NCBI GenBank assembly: GCA_014905825.1
Contig: JACGCN010000019.1
Span: 1-64,000, forward strand
Length of the DNA: 64,000 bases
DNA from: Lyophyllum atratum
Taxonomy: Eukaryota > Basidiomycota > Agaricomycetes > Agaricales > Lyophyllaceae
Direction: 5' to 3'
The notes beneath the pieces were generated by a model. The model was not told the DNA's origin and did not search any database. It saw only the letters and a list, made by a program, of their open reading frames with translations. Of the stretch, positions 12,393 through 21,740 are shown piece after piece (position 1 is the first letter of the stretch; every line of letters begins with the position of its first letter). The position numbers and the translations under genes are program-made.

Positions 12393-13513
12393 ATGCCCGA
12401 ACCACCCTCCTCCTTCATCGCACACCACCCAAGCACCCCGCAATTCAATCCACTCCTCGATCCGCCCGACTTCATTTCCGATTTTCCGGCTCGTGACCAC
12501 GAAGCCAGAGAAGCGATTATTGCGAGTGTGCAGGAGTACTTCCTCCAGCGCTGGGAATGGCCATCTGCAGACCGCAAGTCATGGCACCCGAAGGAAGACA
12601 TAGAGGCGTGGTCCACACTCGTATGCCCCGTTGCTCCCCGAGAACGCATGTGGCTATTCGTCGCGTATATCACGTTCTGGTTTGTGTACGACGACCGTAT
12701 AGAATCAATGCTTCCAGACGAGGTGTGTTCAGTTTGAATTGATCGCAGTGAGCACAACTTACTCAGCGATCAGCTCGTGTATTCTATCCCGCGCATTACC
12801 AAGATCGTGCGGGGTGGCTGCGGGGTCCTTGAAGATATGACTGCGCCTGAATTGATCTTGCAGGAGATCCGCTCTCGGATCGACGAGATCGCTCCCGGAA
12901 AACGTATCTTCGACGCCACGCTCCATTTCATGAAAGCTGCGAGTGCCAAGAAGGAGCGTCTCGCGAGCTTGGCTTTAGGTTTTGATGAGTACTTCAACTA
13001 CAGAGTGCGGGATGTCGGTGGTTGGTACGTGCTAGCTTGTTCATCGACTTGAATGCCTGTTCATCGTCGCTGTCCTCTCATAGGCTCGCGTTGGAGGGCG
13101 TACTTTGGGCCAAAAACATCACGATCCCGGAGCCCTTGCAGACCGAAAAGATTCGAATTCTTCAAGAGATAATTATTTCGCACGCAACGTTGATCAACGA
13201 TTTATATTCATATAGGAAGGAGGTCAAAGCGAACTCACAAGAAGTCCGACACCACGACGACATCTTGTGCAATGGTCTTGCCGTTCTTGTTCAATGCCAT
13301 GAATTCACTTTGTCGGACGCGATTGAAGACATAAAGAAGAGGATACGGACTTACGAAGGCCGGTTCATAGGGGTCTTGGACGAGCTGAGGGAATCCCATA
13401 AGTCATCGCCTGAGGCTAGTGAGATCGTAGAAAGACTAGCGGTGGCGCTGATGGATATCATGGGAGGGAATGCGGCGTGGTCTGCGCAGTGTGGTAGATA
13501 TAATTTGCTCTAG
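12393..13513 (+). CDS. Class I terpene synthase 1 (probable sesquiterpene synthase)
   Basis: Three exons: 12393-12722, 12774-13024, 13084-13513; 336 residues. Family role: Mg-dependent ionisation and cyclisation of a prenyl diphosphate, most often farnesyl diphosphate in this size class of fungal enzymes. Visible motifs: aspartate-rich FVYDDRIE (residues 98-104, DDxxE form), NSE triad NDLYSYRKE (Asn232, Ser236, Lys239, Glu240), and a C-terminal RY pair (Arg332-Tyr333) in GRYNLL. No transit or signal peptide is apparent, so probably cytosolic. Start chosen at the ATG giving MPEPPSSFIAHH; an aligned ATG opens copy 2. Intron positions and phases are identical to those of the next two synthases. 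The product cannot be predicted. A diterpene or other substrate remains possible. Confidence 0.88.
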
Positions 13514-14106
13514 TGTATCGCGAATAATCGAGCTGTCTGCTTTTAGCATCGAGAGAACCAGGGGCAGTGAGGGTGGGAATGGCGGCGACGTGGATATCGT
13601 TACGTTTCGAACTCGTCCGAGACACCTGGAGCTAGCAAGAAACCAGAAGTCTAAGACGATATATGAGTGATAGGAGCGCGAGGGAAGCTCAAGATACTGG
13701 GCTCACTCGAATCCCCTTCGTCAAATGGCCTGAACCAGAAACGACTCGACGGTCCCCTGAATATTGACATGGGCGCCTCCTCTGCCAAAGTCCCGTTCGA
13801 CTCAGGGACTTGAACGCATTCGTGAAGGTTCCTGAGCGATGTATTTTGGAAATGCGCCCAGCAGGCAAATAAGCTGCTACGATCATGTACGATGACCCCG
13901 CAGATATGCGAACACGGCGTCGTCTGGACTCGGTGCGTTTCCAGCAGAGCTTACGGATGCAGATATACGGCTTGGGTAAGGATCCGAAGGCTGCGCACCG
14001 AGTACTGAGGAGAGATTATACCTGTCATGGCCGTGATTCGACATGCGAAGAGGGAGTGACTCGGTACATACAGCACGTATCCCACGTGGAAGACGGGGAG
14101 CTTAGA
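13514..14106. other. Duplicated 3' flank of terpene synthase 1
   Basis: No gene. The sequence resembles the flank behind synthase 2 (for example GGGCTCACTCGAATCCC at about 13700 and 17690), so it belongs to the duplicated block. Around 13789-13812 lies a T-arm-like relic (GTCCCGTTCGACTCAGGGAC). Confidence 0.45.
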
Positions 14107-14204
14107 GGTCCAGTTGCATAGTGGTGTATCGTGCATCTGATTAATCACGAGTCGTGAGTGTGGAAATGGCAGGTGGGAGCCCTGTTCGACTCGGGGACTG
14201 GACC
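14107..14204 (+). repeat. tRNA-like element, copy 1 (98 nt)
   Basis: Ends are perfectly complementary over 8 bases (GGTCCAGT at 14107-14114, ACTGGACC at 14197-14204), as in an acceptor stem. Before the 3' end is a T-arm-like hairpin CCCTG-TTCGACT-CGGGG. TTGCATAGTGG near the 5' end resembles a Pol III A box and GTTCGACTC a B box. A possible anticodon stem (ATCTG/CAGGT) encloses an over-long loop, as if it carried an intron. The D-arm spacing is one base off, so a functional tRNA is doubtful. A diverged copy is at 18147-18246. Confidence 0.6.
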
Positions 14205-15130
14205 ATGGGTAGATGCCACTGAAGTTTTTCCTTTTTACCGTTTGTGTAGAAGGACGATAAATCGCGTTGATCCGAGTTCACTCTGGAGCAGTGAAGGACC
14301 TCAAGGACCAGGAGGGATATGCTTGTCCCGTCATGTAGCGTCCATCGCGCCGCCAATTCATCCCATGGTTCCAGTCTACGGATCGGGGAAGAGAGCCCTA
14401 TTTGATTCAGGGACTGGAAATGATACAGAAGGGCCCCGCATAACTTTTACAGGGAGTGTCGACGTTAGCGGTGTGCCAAGATTATCCCCCATTACAGTTT
14501 TCAGCCGGAGATTCCATTGACGTTCTCTAGACGGAACACAGAGAGAGTATAAATCCTGTGGTGTAGCTGTTAATCGCGCCGCTGATTGAGACGTGAATGG
14601 CTGTTCATATTTTCGCCAGCGGAGAGCCCTGTTCGAGTCGGAGACTGGGGGTGCTGGAATCCAGAATTTTGCGTTTTGGAGTTGGGATGAACTATTTGGT
14701 ATGAGTCAATGAATATGTTTGGGAAGATAGGAAGCGAATTCGCGCGGAGGGAGGGTAGATGTGGTTGCTTGAATCAAACTTGACAAAGCGGAACGGAAGA
14801 CAAACTTGACAAATTGAAAGCGGAACGGAAGACGCGACATGTCATGTGACTGGTTGCTTGATGGCGAGTCGCCGGTCGGAGTCGCGACGCGGATGGGCTC
14901 AGGCCAGTCCCACCATTCTCGCGTTTGCTCGCCGCCAGACAAGGTGGGTTATATCCATGTTTTCATGTATCTCCTGTGACATACCAGGACTAATCAGCCT
15001 CATTTGCATTCAGAATCACAGCGTTTTTTTCTATCTTTATCGCCCTGACAACGAAACGGCGCGCTGAAGGGAAGTGAGAGTCAGACGGCAAGATTGAACG
15101 GACAGTGGGGCAGACACTAGTTGGTTTGGG
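14205..15130. other. Intergenic sequence with tRNA-like relics
   Basis: No gene. T-arm-like remnants occur around 14390-14418 (CCCTATTTGATTCAGGGACTGG) and 14625-14648 (CCCTGTTCGAGTC). A short local duplication of a GACAAA...GCGGAACGGAAGAC motif lies at about 14780-14835. From about 14830 onward the sequence matches 20190-20330 upstream of synthase 3, showing that this spacer was copied too. Confidence 0.45.
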
Positions 15131-15134
15131 AGCC

Positions 15135-15750
15135 GTCATGGTGTGCCTCCCCTACACTCTCCCCGTCGACCACTTGCTGATCAAGCTCGCACGCTCTTCA
15201 CAGATCCATCATGGTATACATCGGTCTTCGTCGCCTTGAAGTCAGCCCCTGGCCCTGCGACAGAGAATACGTTTGTATGGGTTTGATCTGGGCCACAGGG
15301 TGCCGATCGTTTGAACCGCCACGAACGCAGGACCCGGGACCGATACGGGCAAGGCGGGAGAAGATGTGGGCGCAACGATCACCGGAAGCGCTAGGACATG
15401 GGAGAGCGGCCATCGAGGATTGTTTCTGAGTAAATCTACGATGGTCTGGGAGCACTGGAGCAGGGAGACCGGCTACGTAGATATGGAGGTGGTCGACGTG
15501 GAACAGACGTAGGACGGCCTCGTCCTCGTGTGCGATGGGGATGGAACACATTCGAGGTATGTTACCCTCTTTTCCCTGTGGACCTTGCTCTTGCTCACGT
15601 GAATTCCGGTACAGTCCACCCCTTACGCGCACCACCTCCGGATCCAGACTGATATTGACTTCGCCACACCCCTCGACGACAGGATCGCCGTCAGCCGCAT
15701 TTCGTGGTGTAGGAGCTGCGACCAACGTATTCACCTGGGCGATCTTATGA
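15135..15750 (+). pseudogene. Decayed copy 2 of the unknown gene upstream of the terpene synthases
   Basis: The 3' half resembles the last two exons of the gene at 10981: an acidic/GATGGGGATG segment, a donor (GTATGTTACC, about 15556), an acceptor (GGTACAG, about 15615) and then a frame reading SGSRLILTSP, close to SGSRSILTSP in the intact gene. No equivalent of the first exon is visible. The upstream part (15135-15430) is instead shared only with copy 3. I read this as a remnant of segmental duplication, though a short shifted gene cannot be excluded. Confidence 0.5.
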
Positions 15751-16215
15751 GTCGGAGTCTGCCAATGAAAGAGTCAGCTCGAGGAACAATGCTGCCGAAG
15801 ACCCGGAAACGATGGATATACAAGGGAGCGGAGGCGCCAAGTGGTCGGATGGTGGAGAGTACGAAGTGACATGTGATGGAGATGATGTGTACCCCCACCT
15901 AAGCGTGAGATTTCGATCAGAGCTGTTTTTTATTAACTCATTCATCCTGTCGTAGTGTTTTAAGCGAGCATAGAAAACAACAGAAAGAAGGATCCAAAGA
16001 TTATCCATCTAGGATCGGAAAACACGTTCCGAGTAGGGGAGATGAATTCCCGTTGTACTGGTAATAAGTAGAAGCTAGCCGTGACCGCATGGGGAGACAT
16101 TGACATGACATGAATGAAGTACGGTCCCGAGCATCGTCGAGACATCCAATGTTTCTCATCAAATCCCATCGCAATAAATAGTACACAGAACAACGAACAT
16201 GAGGACACCAGAGCC

Positions 16216-17341
16216 ATGTCCGGACCACCCACCTCCTGCGTCGAACACCGCCCAAGCAGCCCACAATTTAATCTACTCCTCGATCCGCCCTGCTTCACTT
16301 CTAATTTCCCGGCTCGTAACCACGAGGCCCGTGAATCGATTATTGCAAGTGTGCAGGAGTACTTCCACCGGCGCTGGGAATGGCCATCTGAAGATCGCAA
16401 GTCACTGCACCCGAAGCAAGATCTGGAGGGATACTCGACGGTCGCATGTCCCGTTGCTCCCCTAGAACGCATGTGGCTGTTCGTCGCTTATAACACGTTC
16501 TGGTTTCTCTACGATGACCTGGTCGATGTTATGGCTGCAGACGAGGTGTGTCCGGCCTGTAATCGTCGCAATGAGCACAACTTACTGACCGATCAGCTCG
16601 CGTATTCAATCCCGCGCATTTTCCAAATACTGCTGGGTGGCGGCGGGGTCCTTGAGGATATGAGTACGCCTGAATCGATCTTGCAGGAGATTTGCTCCCG
16701 GATCAACGACATCGCCCCCGGAAAACGCGTCTTCGACGCCACCCTCCATTACATGAAAGCGGCGAGTGCCAAGAAGGAGCGTCTCGCAAGCGTGATGTCA
16801 GGGTTCGATGAGTACTTCGAGTACAGGATGCGGGATGTCGGTGGTTGGTACGTGCTTCCTTGTTCATCCGCACGCATGGCTGTTGACCAAGATCGCCACG
16901 TCCTCTGACAGGCTCGCTTTGGAGGCCGTATTTTGGGCCAAAAACATTAGGATCCCGGAGCACCTGCAGACCGAAAAGATCCGGCTTCTTCAAGAGCTGT
17001 CTATCTTGCAGGCAGCCTTGATCAACGACTTATATTCATACAGGAAAGAGGTGAAAGCAAGCTCACAAGAAGTCCGACACCACGACGAGTATTTGTTCAA
17101 TAGTCTCGCCGTCCTCGTCCGATGCCATCAATTCACTCTGTTGGATGCGATTGAAGACGTGAAGAAGAGGATACATATTTATGAAGGCCGGTTCATGGAA
17201 GTCTTGGACGAGTTGAGGGAATCTCATAAGTCATCGCCTGAGGCTAGTGAGGTGGTGGAGAGACTCGCGGTGGCGCTGATGGATATCATGGGGGGGAATG
17301 CGGCGTGGTCAGCGTATTGTGGAAGATATAATTTGCTGTGA
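16216..17341 (+). CDS. Class I terpene synthase 2 (probable sesquiterpene synthase)
   Basis: Three exons: 16216-16545, 16597-16847, 16912-17341; 336 residues, the same exon lengths (330, 251, 430 nt) as synthase 1. It keeps the metal motif as FLYDDLVD, a canonical DDxxD where copies 1 and 3 have DDRIE, the triad NDLYSYRKE and the final GRYNLL. The start MSGPPTSCVEHR aligns with synthase 1; an in-frame upstream ATG at 16114 would add 34 residues but lies in conserved promoter sequence. Intron 1 is 51 nt and contains no in-frame stop, so its retention would add 17 residues. Differences near the active site (for example AYNTFWF for AYITFWF) suggest a possibly different product. Confidence 0.87.
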
Positions 17342-18146
17342 TGTATCACGAATAACCTAACTGTATGGCTCCAGAAAAATCTGCGAGTTGTGTACTATCC
17401 CGTGACACTAGCGACCCACGACTGTTTGGCGTATATCTAAGAAAAGATAGAGACAGTAAAGGCGCATTTGTGTAGTGGTCCCTCCGTCGATATGTGCTGT
17501 TAGGCGCGCCCGACGGATTTGGCGACGGTGAATCCCGTTCGAGCAATACTTATATAAGGACAAGAGACACAGAGAGTTGAGCTGTAAGTTACGTTTGGAA
17601 TTCGTCCAAGACACCCATGGCTAGCAAGGAACCAGAAGTACAAGTCGATATATGGATAACAGGATGGCCAGAGCAAGTGGAGATGCTGGGCTCACTCGAA
17701 TCCCGTTCGTCGAATGGACTGAACCAGCCGCGGCTCGATGGTTCCACTGAATATGACCGCTCCCACGACATACACGAGGAGAACGACATACAAAATAGCA
17801 AACACGTTACATCGAGAATATAATCGTACGTTTGTACGTCGAGGAAGCGGAGTCCCGAAGCATAGAAACACGTCCTAGCAGTGTTTTCGTCCGACGCGTT
17901 CCGAGTTTTTCTCAAGACTCATGATGTGATCCTGAACCGCGGGGGGTAGGCAAGTAAGAGTCAACTGGTAGGCCTGGCTCCTCCTTTTCCGGCAAATCTA
18001 GCCACGTCGAAGCCGGACGCGGTTAGTGACGAAGGTGAAAGAGGGAGATAGACTAGAATAGGCTGTCATGGCCGCGATTGGACATGCGAAGAGGGAGTTG
18101 GCTCAGTACATACAATACGTATCCCGCGGAAGACGGGGAGCTTACA
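17342..18146. other. Duplicated 3' flank of terpene synthase 2
   Basis: No gene. An open frame at 17617-17823 is only the aligned counterpart of non-coding sequence behind synthase 1. A TTCGAGC-type T-arm remnant lies near 17530-17545. The segment 18065-18146 matches 14020-14106. Confidence 0.4.
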
Positions 18147-18246
18147 GGTCCAGTTGCGTAGTGGTGTAGCGCGCGTCTGATTAATGATGGGTCGTGGTTC
18201 GTAGATTACGGCAGCTGGGAGCCCTGTTCGACTCAGGGACTGGACC
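18147..18246 (+). repeat. tRNA-like element, copy 2 (100 nt)
   Basis: Same structure as the element at 14107: terminal GGTCCAGT and ACTGGACC, A-box-like TTGCGTAGTGG, and a perfect T-arm CCCTG-TTCGACT-CAGGG. The presumed anticodon arm has diverged between the two copies while the terminal stem and T-arm are retained. The conserved context means it was duplicated along with terpene synthase 2. Confidence 0.6.
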
Positions 18247-18848
18247 GTGGACCGTTGTGGTTGAAGCTTGTCCTTGTTACCGTTTGCGTAGAAGGACGAT
18301 AAAGCGCGATGTTCCGGACTCCGCGTTCACTCTGGACCAGTAAGGACCTCAAGGACGACGGGGTGGTCCATCGCCCCGCCAATTCATCGCATGGTTACAG
18401 TCTATAGATCGAGACCGAGAGCCCTGTTAAATTCAAGGACCGGACATGACGCGGAAGGGACTCGCATAGCTTTTACAGAGGAGCGTCGACTTCGGCGGCG
18501 TGCCAAGATTATCCCGCATTACATTTGTTCAGCCGGAAATTCGATTGAGGAACTCTAAACGAACAGAGACAGAGTATAAATCCAGTACCGTAGCGGTTAA
18601 TACGTGAATGGATGTTTGTATGTTCACCTGCGAAGAGCCCTGTTCGAGTCGGGGACTGCATTTGGGCGCTGGTAGCCACAACTTTACTGTATTGGGGTTG
18701 GGACGAACGATTTGGTATGAATTGACAGATATGTTTGGGAAGATAGAGAGGGAAATTGCGCGCAGAGTCGAAGCTAGGTCGCAAGTTCGTTGCCAGTGTG
18801 TTGGCTTCGGAGCTTATTGCAGTTGTCTGACAAGGCTCCTATGAGCCA
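18247..18848. other. Intergenic sequence with further tRNA-like relics
   Basis: No gene. Degenerate T-arm motifs lie near 18420-18440 (CCCTGTTAAATTCAAGGACCGG) and 18635-18658 (CCCTGTTCGAGTCGGGGACTG), matching those at 14390 and 14625. The block is collinear with 14205-14720. Confidence 0.4.
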
Positions 18849-18849
18849 T

Positions 18850-18968
18850 GATTATCACCGAAGGTGAAACCTGGGAGATATGATGTTGGGTGATGTTTCG
18901 GTGAATTTGCAACCCACCGTCACCCGTGTCCTCCACCTCTTTCTGCGAAAGGGCGTGTCTTCGGGTAA
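18850..18968 (+). pseudogene. Relic of the thiolase 5' end
   Basis: The stretch around 18855-18965 resembles the start of the intact thiolase gene (23340-23455): AAGGTGAAACCT is shared, then a GATGTTTCG-like block, then GTCCTCCACCTCTT, TGCGAAAGGGCGTGTCTTCG against TGCCAAAGCGCGTGTCCTCG. The initiator ATG of the intact gene is GTG here, and similarity fades after about 18965. It shows that the unit duplicated with terpene synthase 2 extended into the thiolase gene. Confidence 0.6.
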
Positions 18969-19133
18969 GTAGTCGTGTGGCGGCAGAGAGTAAAGCCATG
19001 GCTATTTTCCGATGTGTAACCCGACATCTTGATCTGAGAATAATCGGTGGAACTGGCCAAAATAACGGAAAACGCGTCCGGCGGGTGCACATATACCGGC
19101 ACAGACATAATTCATTCTTCCGTGCGAACACAC

Positions 19134-20035
19134 TGCAGTGTTAGGAATTGGGTCGTTCTCGAGGAAATCGGTATATTTAGCGTTTATTTACATGTATTTA
19201 CTTCAGATGTTCTTGACCCTGAACCACGACAATCAAGGCAGTTATCTCCTTTCTCAGGCACGCGAGATCGTATTCCAACAGGTTATGGGCCCCGGACTTG
19301 CCCTGCGTTGTTGCTGTTGACCCCCACGAAGGCCCTTCACGTGGGAACGAACCGGAAAGCCCTCAGGTCAGGAGGCCATTGGACGATGCACTCAGAAGTC
19401 CCCGAGAGTCCAGGGGCAGGAATCGAAAGCCGCCGACCGCACTGGCGCACGGGAAGACTCCGAATGTACTGGAGCACGGAAGCCGCCGATCGTACTGGCG
19501 CAACGGAAGTCCTCGACTGTACTGAGGCAACGGAACTCGACGATATGGAAGCCCTCGAGCGAGGCACGGAACGGAAAATTTGTCACGGTCACGTATGTGT
19601 CACGGTTATCGACAACTTTTGGAACGACGGAATGACGAAGGAGTTGTGAAGTTGGGTTGCTGATGGACACTTTGTGTTAATGCCAGCCGACGGGGAGGAT
19701 TGGAGGACTCTAGGGACTAAGGGTCTAAAAGTCTGTGGGAGCCGGATGTTTGGTAAGTATTCAAGTTTTGATGGATCAGGCTTGGGAGAAGTTGGGACCA
19801 GGAGGAACGTGGGAGCGACACGGTTTTGGTGGACCTCATCATATTCATGATTTTCTAGCTACTGGATTACCTCGAGACCGAGTGGGAGTGTTAGGAATTG
19901 GGTCGTTCTCGAGGAAATCGGTATATTTAGCGTTTATTTACATGTATTTACTTCAGATGTTCTTGACCCTGAACCACGACAATCAAGGCAGTTATCTCCT
20001 TTCTCAGGCACGCGAGATCGTATTCCAACATGCAG
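19134..20035. mobile_element. TRIM: miniature non-autonomous LTR retrotransposon, copia-type priming
   Basis: Two identical 142-bp LTRs (19139-19280 and 19889-20030) begin TGTTAGGAAT and end ATTCCAACA. They are flanked by a perfect 5-bp target duplication TGCAG (19134-19138, 20031-20035). Immediately after the left LTR comes GGTTATGGGCCC, exactly complementary to the anticodon stem-loop region of eukaryotic initiator tRNA-Met, the half-tRNA primer site known from copia elements. A purine-rich run (GACCGAGTGGGAG) precedes the right LTR. Only 608 bp lie between the LTRs, with no gag or pol, so it must move in trans. Identical LTRs imply recent insertion. Confidence 0.9.
19425..19565. repeat. 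Degenerate ~26-bp tandem repeats inside the TRIM
   Basis: Four to five units of roughly 24-27 bp follow a pattern GA-N-CGTACTGGCGCACGGAAG with substitutions and small indels. They lie in the internal domain of the TRIM and give a repetitive open frame (19047-19649), which I do not regard as a gene. Confidence 0.6.
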
Positions 20036-20099
20036 TGGACGATAAAGCGACGCACACGGTGGGCAATCCGCGTGTAAGTTAAATCGGAACGCTAACGTC

Positions 20100-20465
20100 A
20101 GATCAGCGAGACGGAGTGATGTCGAGGGAGGGGTAGAGGTGGTTGGTGGGACTTGACCATCTCAAAACGGAACCAAAACGCCGACGGAACGGGATGACGC
20201 GAGGTGTCATGTGACTGGTTGCTTGATGACGAGGCCGATAGCTCTGCAAGTTGTCTTCTTGCCTGCCGATCCCACCATTCGTCTCGCGTCTGTTCGCCGC
20301 CGGACGAGGTAAGTTATGTCCATGTTTTCATTGTGATACCAAGACTAATCGGCCTCATTTGCATTCCCAGCGTTTTTTCTATCTTCATTGTCCAAACAAC
20401 GGAATGGCGTCCTCAGGGAAGTGAGGGTCAGACGGCAAGGTTGAAGGGACGGTTGGGCTGTCCGT
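20100..20465. other. Duplicated spacer upstream of terpene synthase 3
   Basis: No gene. It is collinear with 14740-15120: shared elements include GTCATGTGACTGGTTGCTTGATG and CATTTGCATTC followed by GCGTTTTTT. It marks the left part of the third copy of the duplicated block. Confidence 0.45.
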
Positions 20466-21020
20466 CATGGTATGTTTTACCAAACCCTGTCCCCGTCGAC
20501 CACTTGCTAATCAACACCCGCCCGCCCTTCACAGATCCATCTGCCGATTTACATCGGGCTTCGTCGGCTTGGAGGAGACACTCTGGACCTGCGATGGAGA
20601 ATACGGTTGTGTGGGTTTAACATGACCAGAGAGTGCCGATCGTTTGAACCGCCACGAACCCTGCGTTCGAATGTTGACAGGACTTGGGACCGACACGGTC
20701 AAGGCGGGGCGGGCGGAGATATAGGCGCACTACGATCACCGGCAGCGCTAGGACCCGGGAGAGGGGCCATCGGGGATTGTTCCCGAGTCACGCCACGATG
20801 ATTCGGGAGGCTCGTGCGGGGAAGACGAGGAGGAGGAGGACGTGGAGGAGACGGAGGATGACCTCAACCTCGTGTGGGGTGGGGACGGAACACATTGGAA
20901 GTATGTCACCCTCTTAAACTTTTCTCTCTGGCCTTTGCGCTTACTCACGTAAATCCCGGTACAGTCCACCCCTTACGTGCGCCACCTCTGGATCCAGCCC
21001 AACATGGACGCATTTCCTAG
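20466..21020 (+). pseudogene. Decayed copy 3 of the unknown gene upstream of the terpene synthases
   Basis: Aligned with the relic at 15135-15750 and, in its 3' half, with the last exons of the gene at 10981. It has the acidic stretch EDDLNLVWGGDGTH, a donor at about 20898, an acceptor GGTACAG at about 20965 and then CATSGSS. A deletion just after GGATCCAG removes most of the last exon, so this copy is more damaged than copy 2. Confidence 0.5.
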
Positions 21021-21740
21021 TGTAGGAGCTGCCGCCTGAACCGGAGAAATGGTCGAGGTGAAGGGAGCAGAGGCGCAATATGCTTCCATGCCAGGGAGCA
21101 CTAAGTGACGTGACAGCAATGGATAGGAGCTGTACCCCGCAGCTAAACCGCCAGATTCAGGTGTGGGCAGCGTATGTATGTGGTAGGCAGACGAAACCTG
21201 TACTTGTAGGAGAGACCCCATGCTTCTGAAATATGCGCGAGGTGTGGATGGAATGGGGCTGCGGCGAATTCTAGGACATGATAGCTCGGGCGTGGGGCAG
21301 GTCATGTCATACAGTGTTCTTCTTATCTCGTCGCTTCCTCCGAGCCCATGGACTTCCTGATTCGATACTGCTACTCGGCCATCTCTTTGCTAACTCCTCA
21401 TTCTCTCGGCGGTGTCCTGGGCATGAATTATCTGGATGTCGAAACTCCCAATGACAATGAGAGACTAGGCGAGAGAAGACGAATAAGAGATGTGAATGGT
21501 CGTATCCTAATGCCGAGTTCAATCAAGTCAGGTCGGCCAAGCTCAATCAAACCTAGCTTTGATTTTCACATTGAGTATCGAATCTTCCTCGGCGAGTACA
21601 AGAACCAATAGAAGGGAGGATCCAATTTCGAACCCGAACGCACGTTCAGGAGTTGAAGTCTCCTTGCACGCGTAATGGAAGCTAGCGTTGTTGCCACTTG
21701 GTATAAATCAGACGATACACCGACACGACATCGATGAAGT
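21021..21740. other. Upstream region of terpene synthase 3
   Basis: No gene recognised. Only short blocks near 21690-21740 (a GATGAAGTATGG-like segment) match the promoters of synthases 1 and 2; the remainder is unique to this copy. Confidence 0.35.

Noticed and set aside
14107..14204. Calling the tRNA-like element a functional tRNA
   Set aside because: The 8-bp ends and T-arm are convincing, but D-arm spacing is off by one and the anticodon loop is over-long and not conserved between copies; kept as a tRNA-like repeat.
17617..17823. 68-codon open frame behind terpene synthase 2
   Set aside because: The collinear sequence behind synthase 1 is interrupted, so coding constraint is absent.
19047..19649. 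200-codon open frame
   Set aside because: Lies across the left LTR and internal tandem repeats of the TRIM; repetitive composition and no domain.
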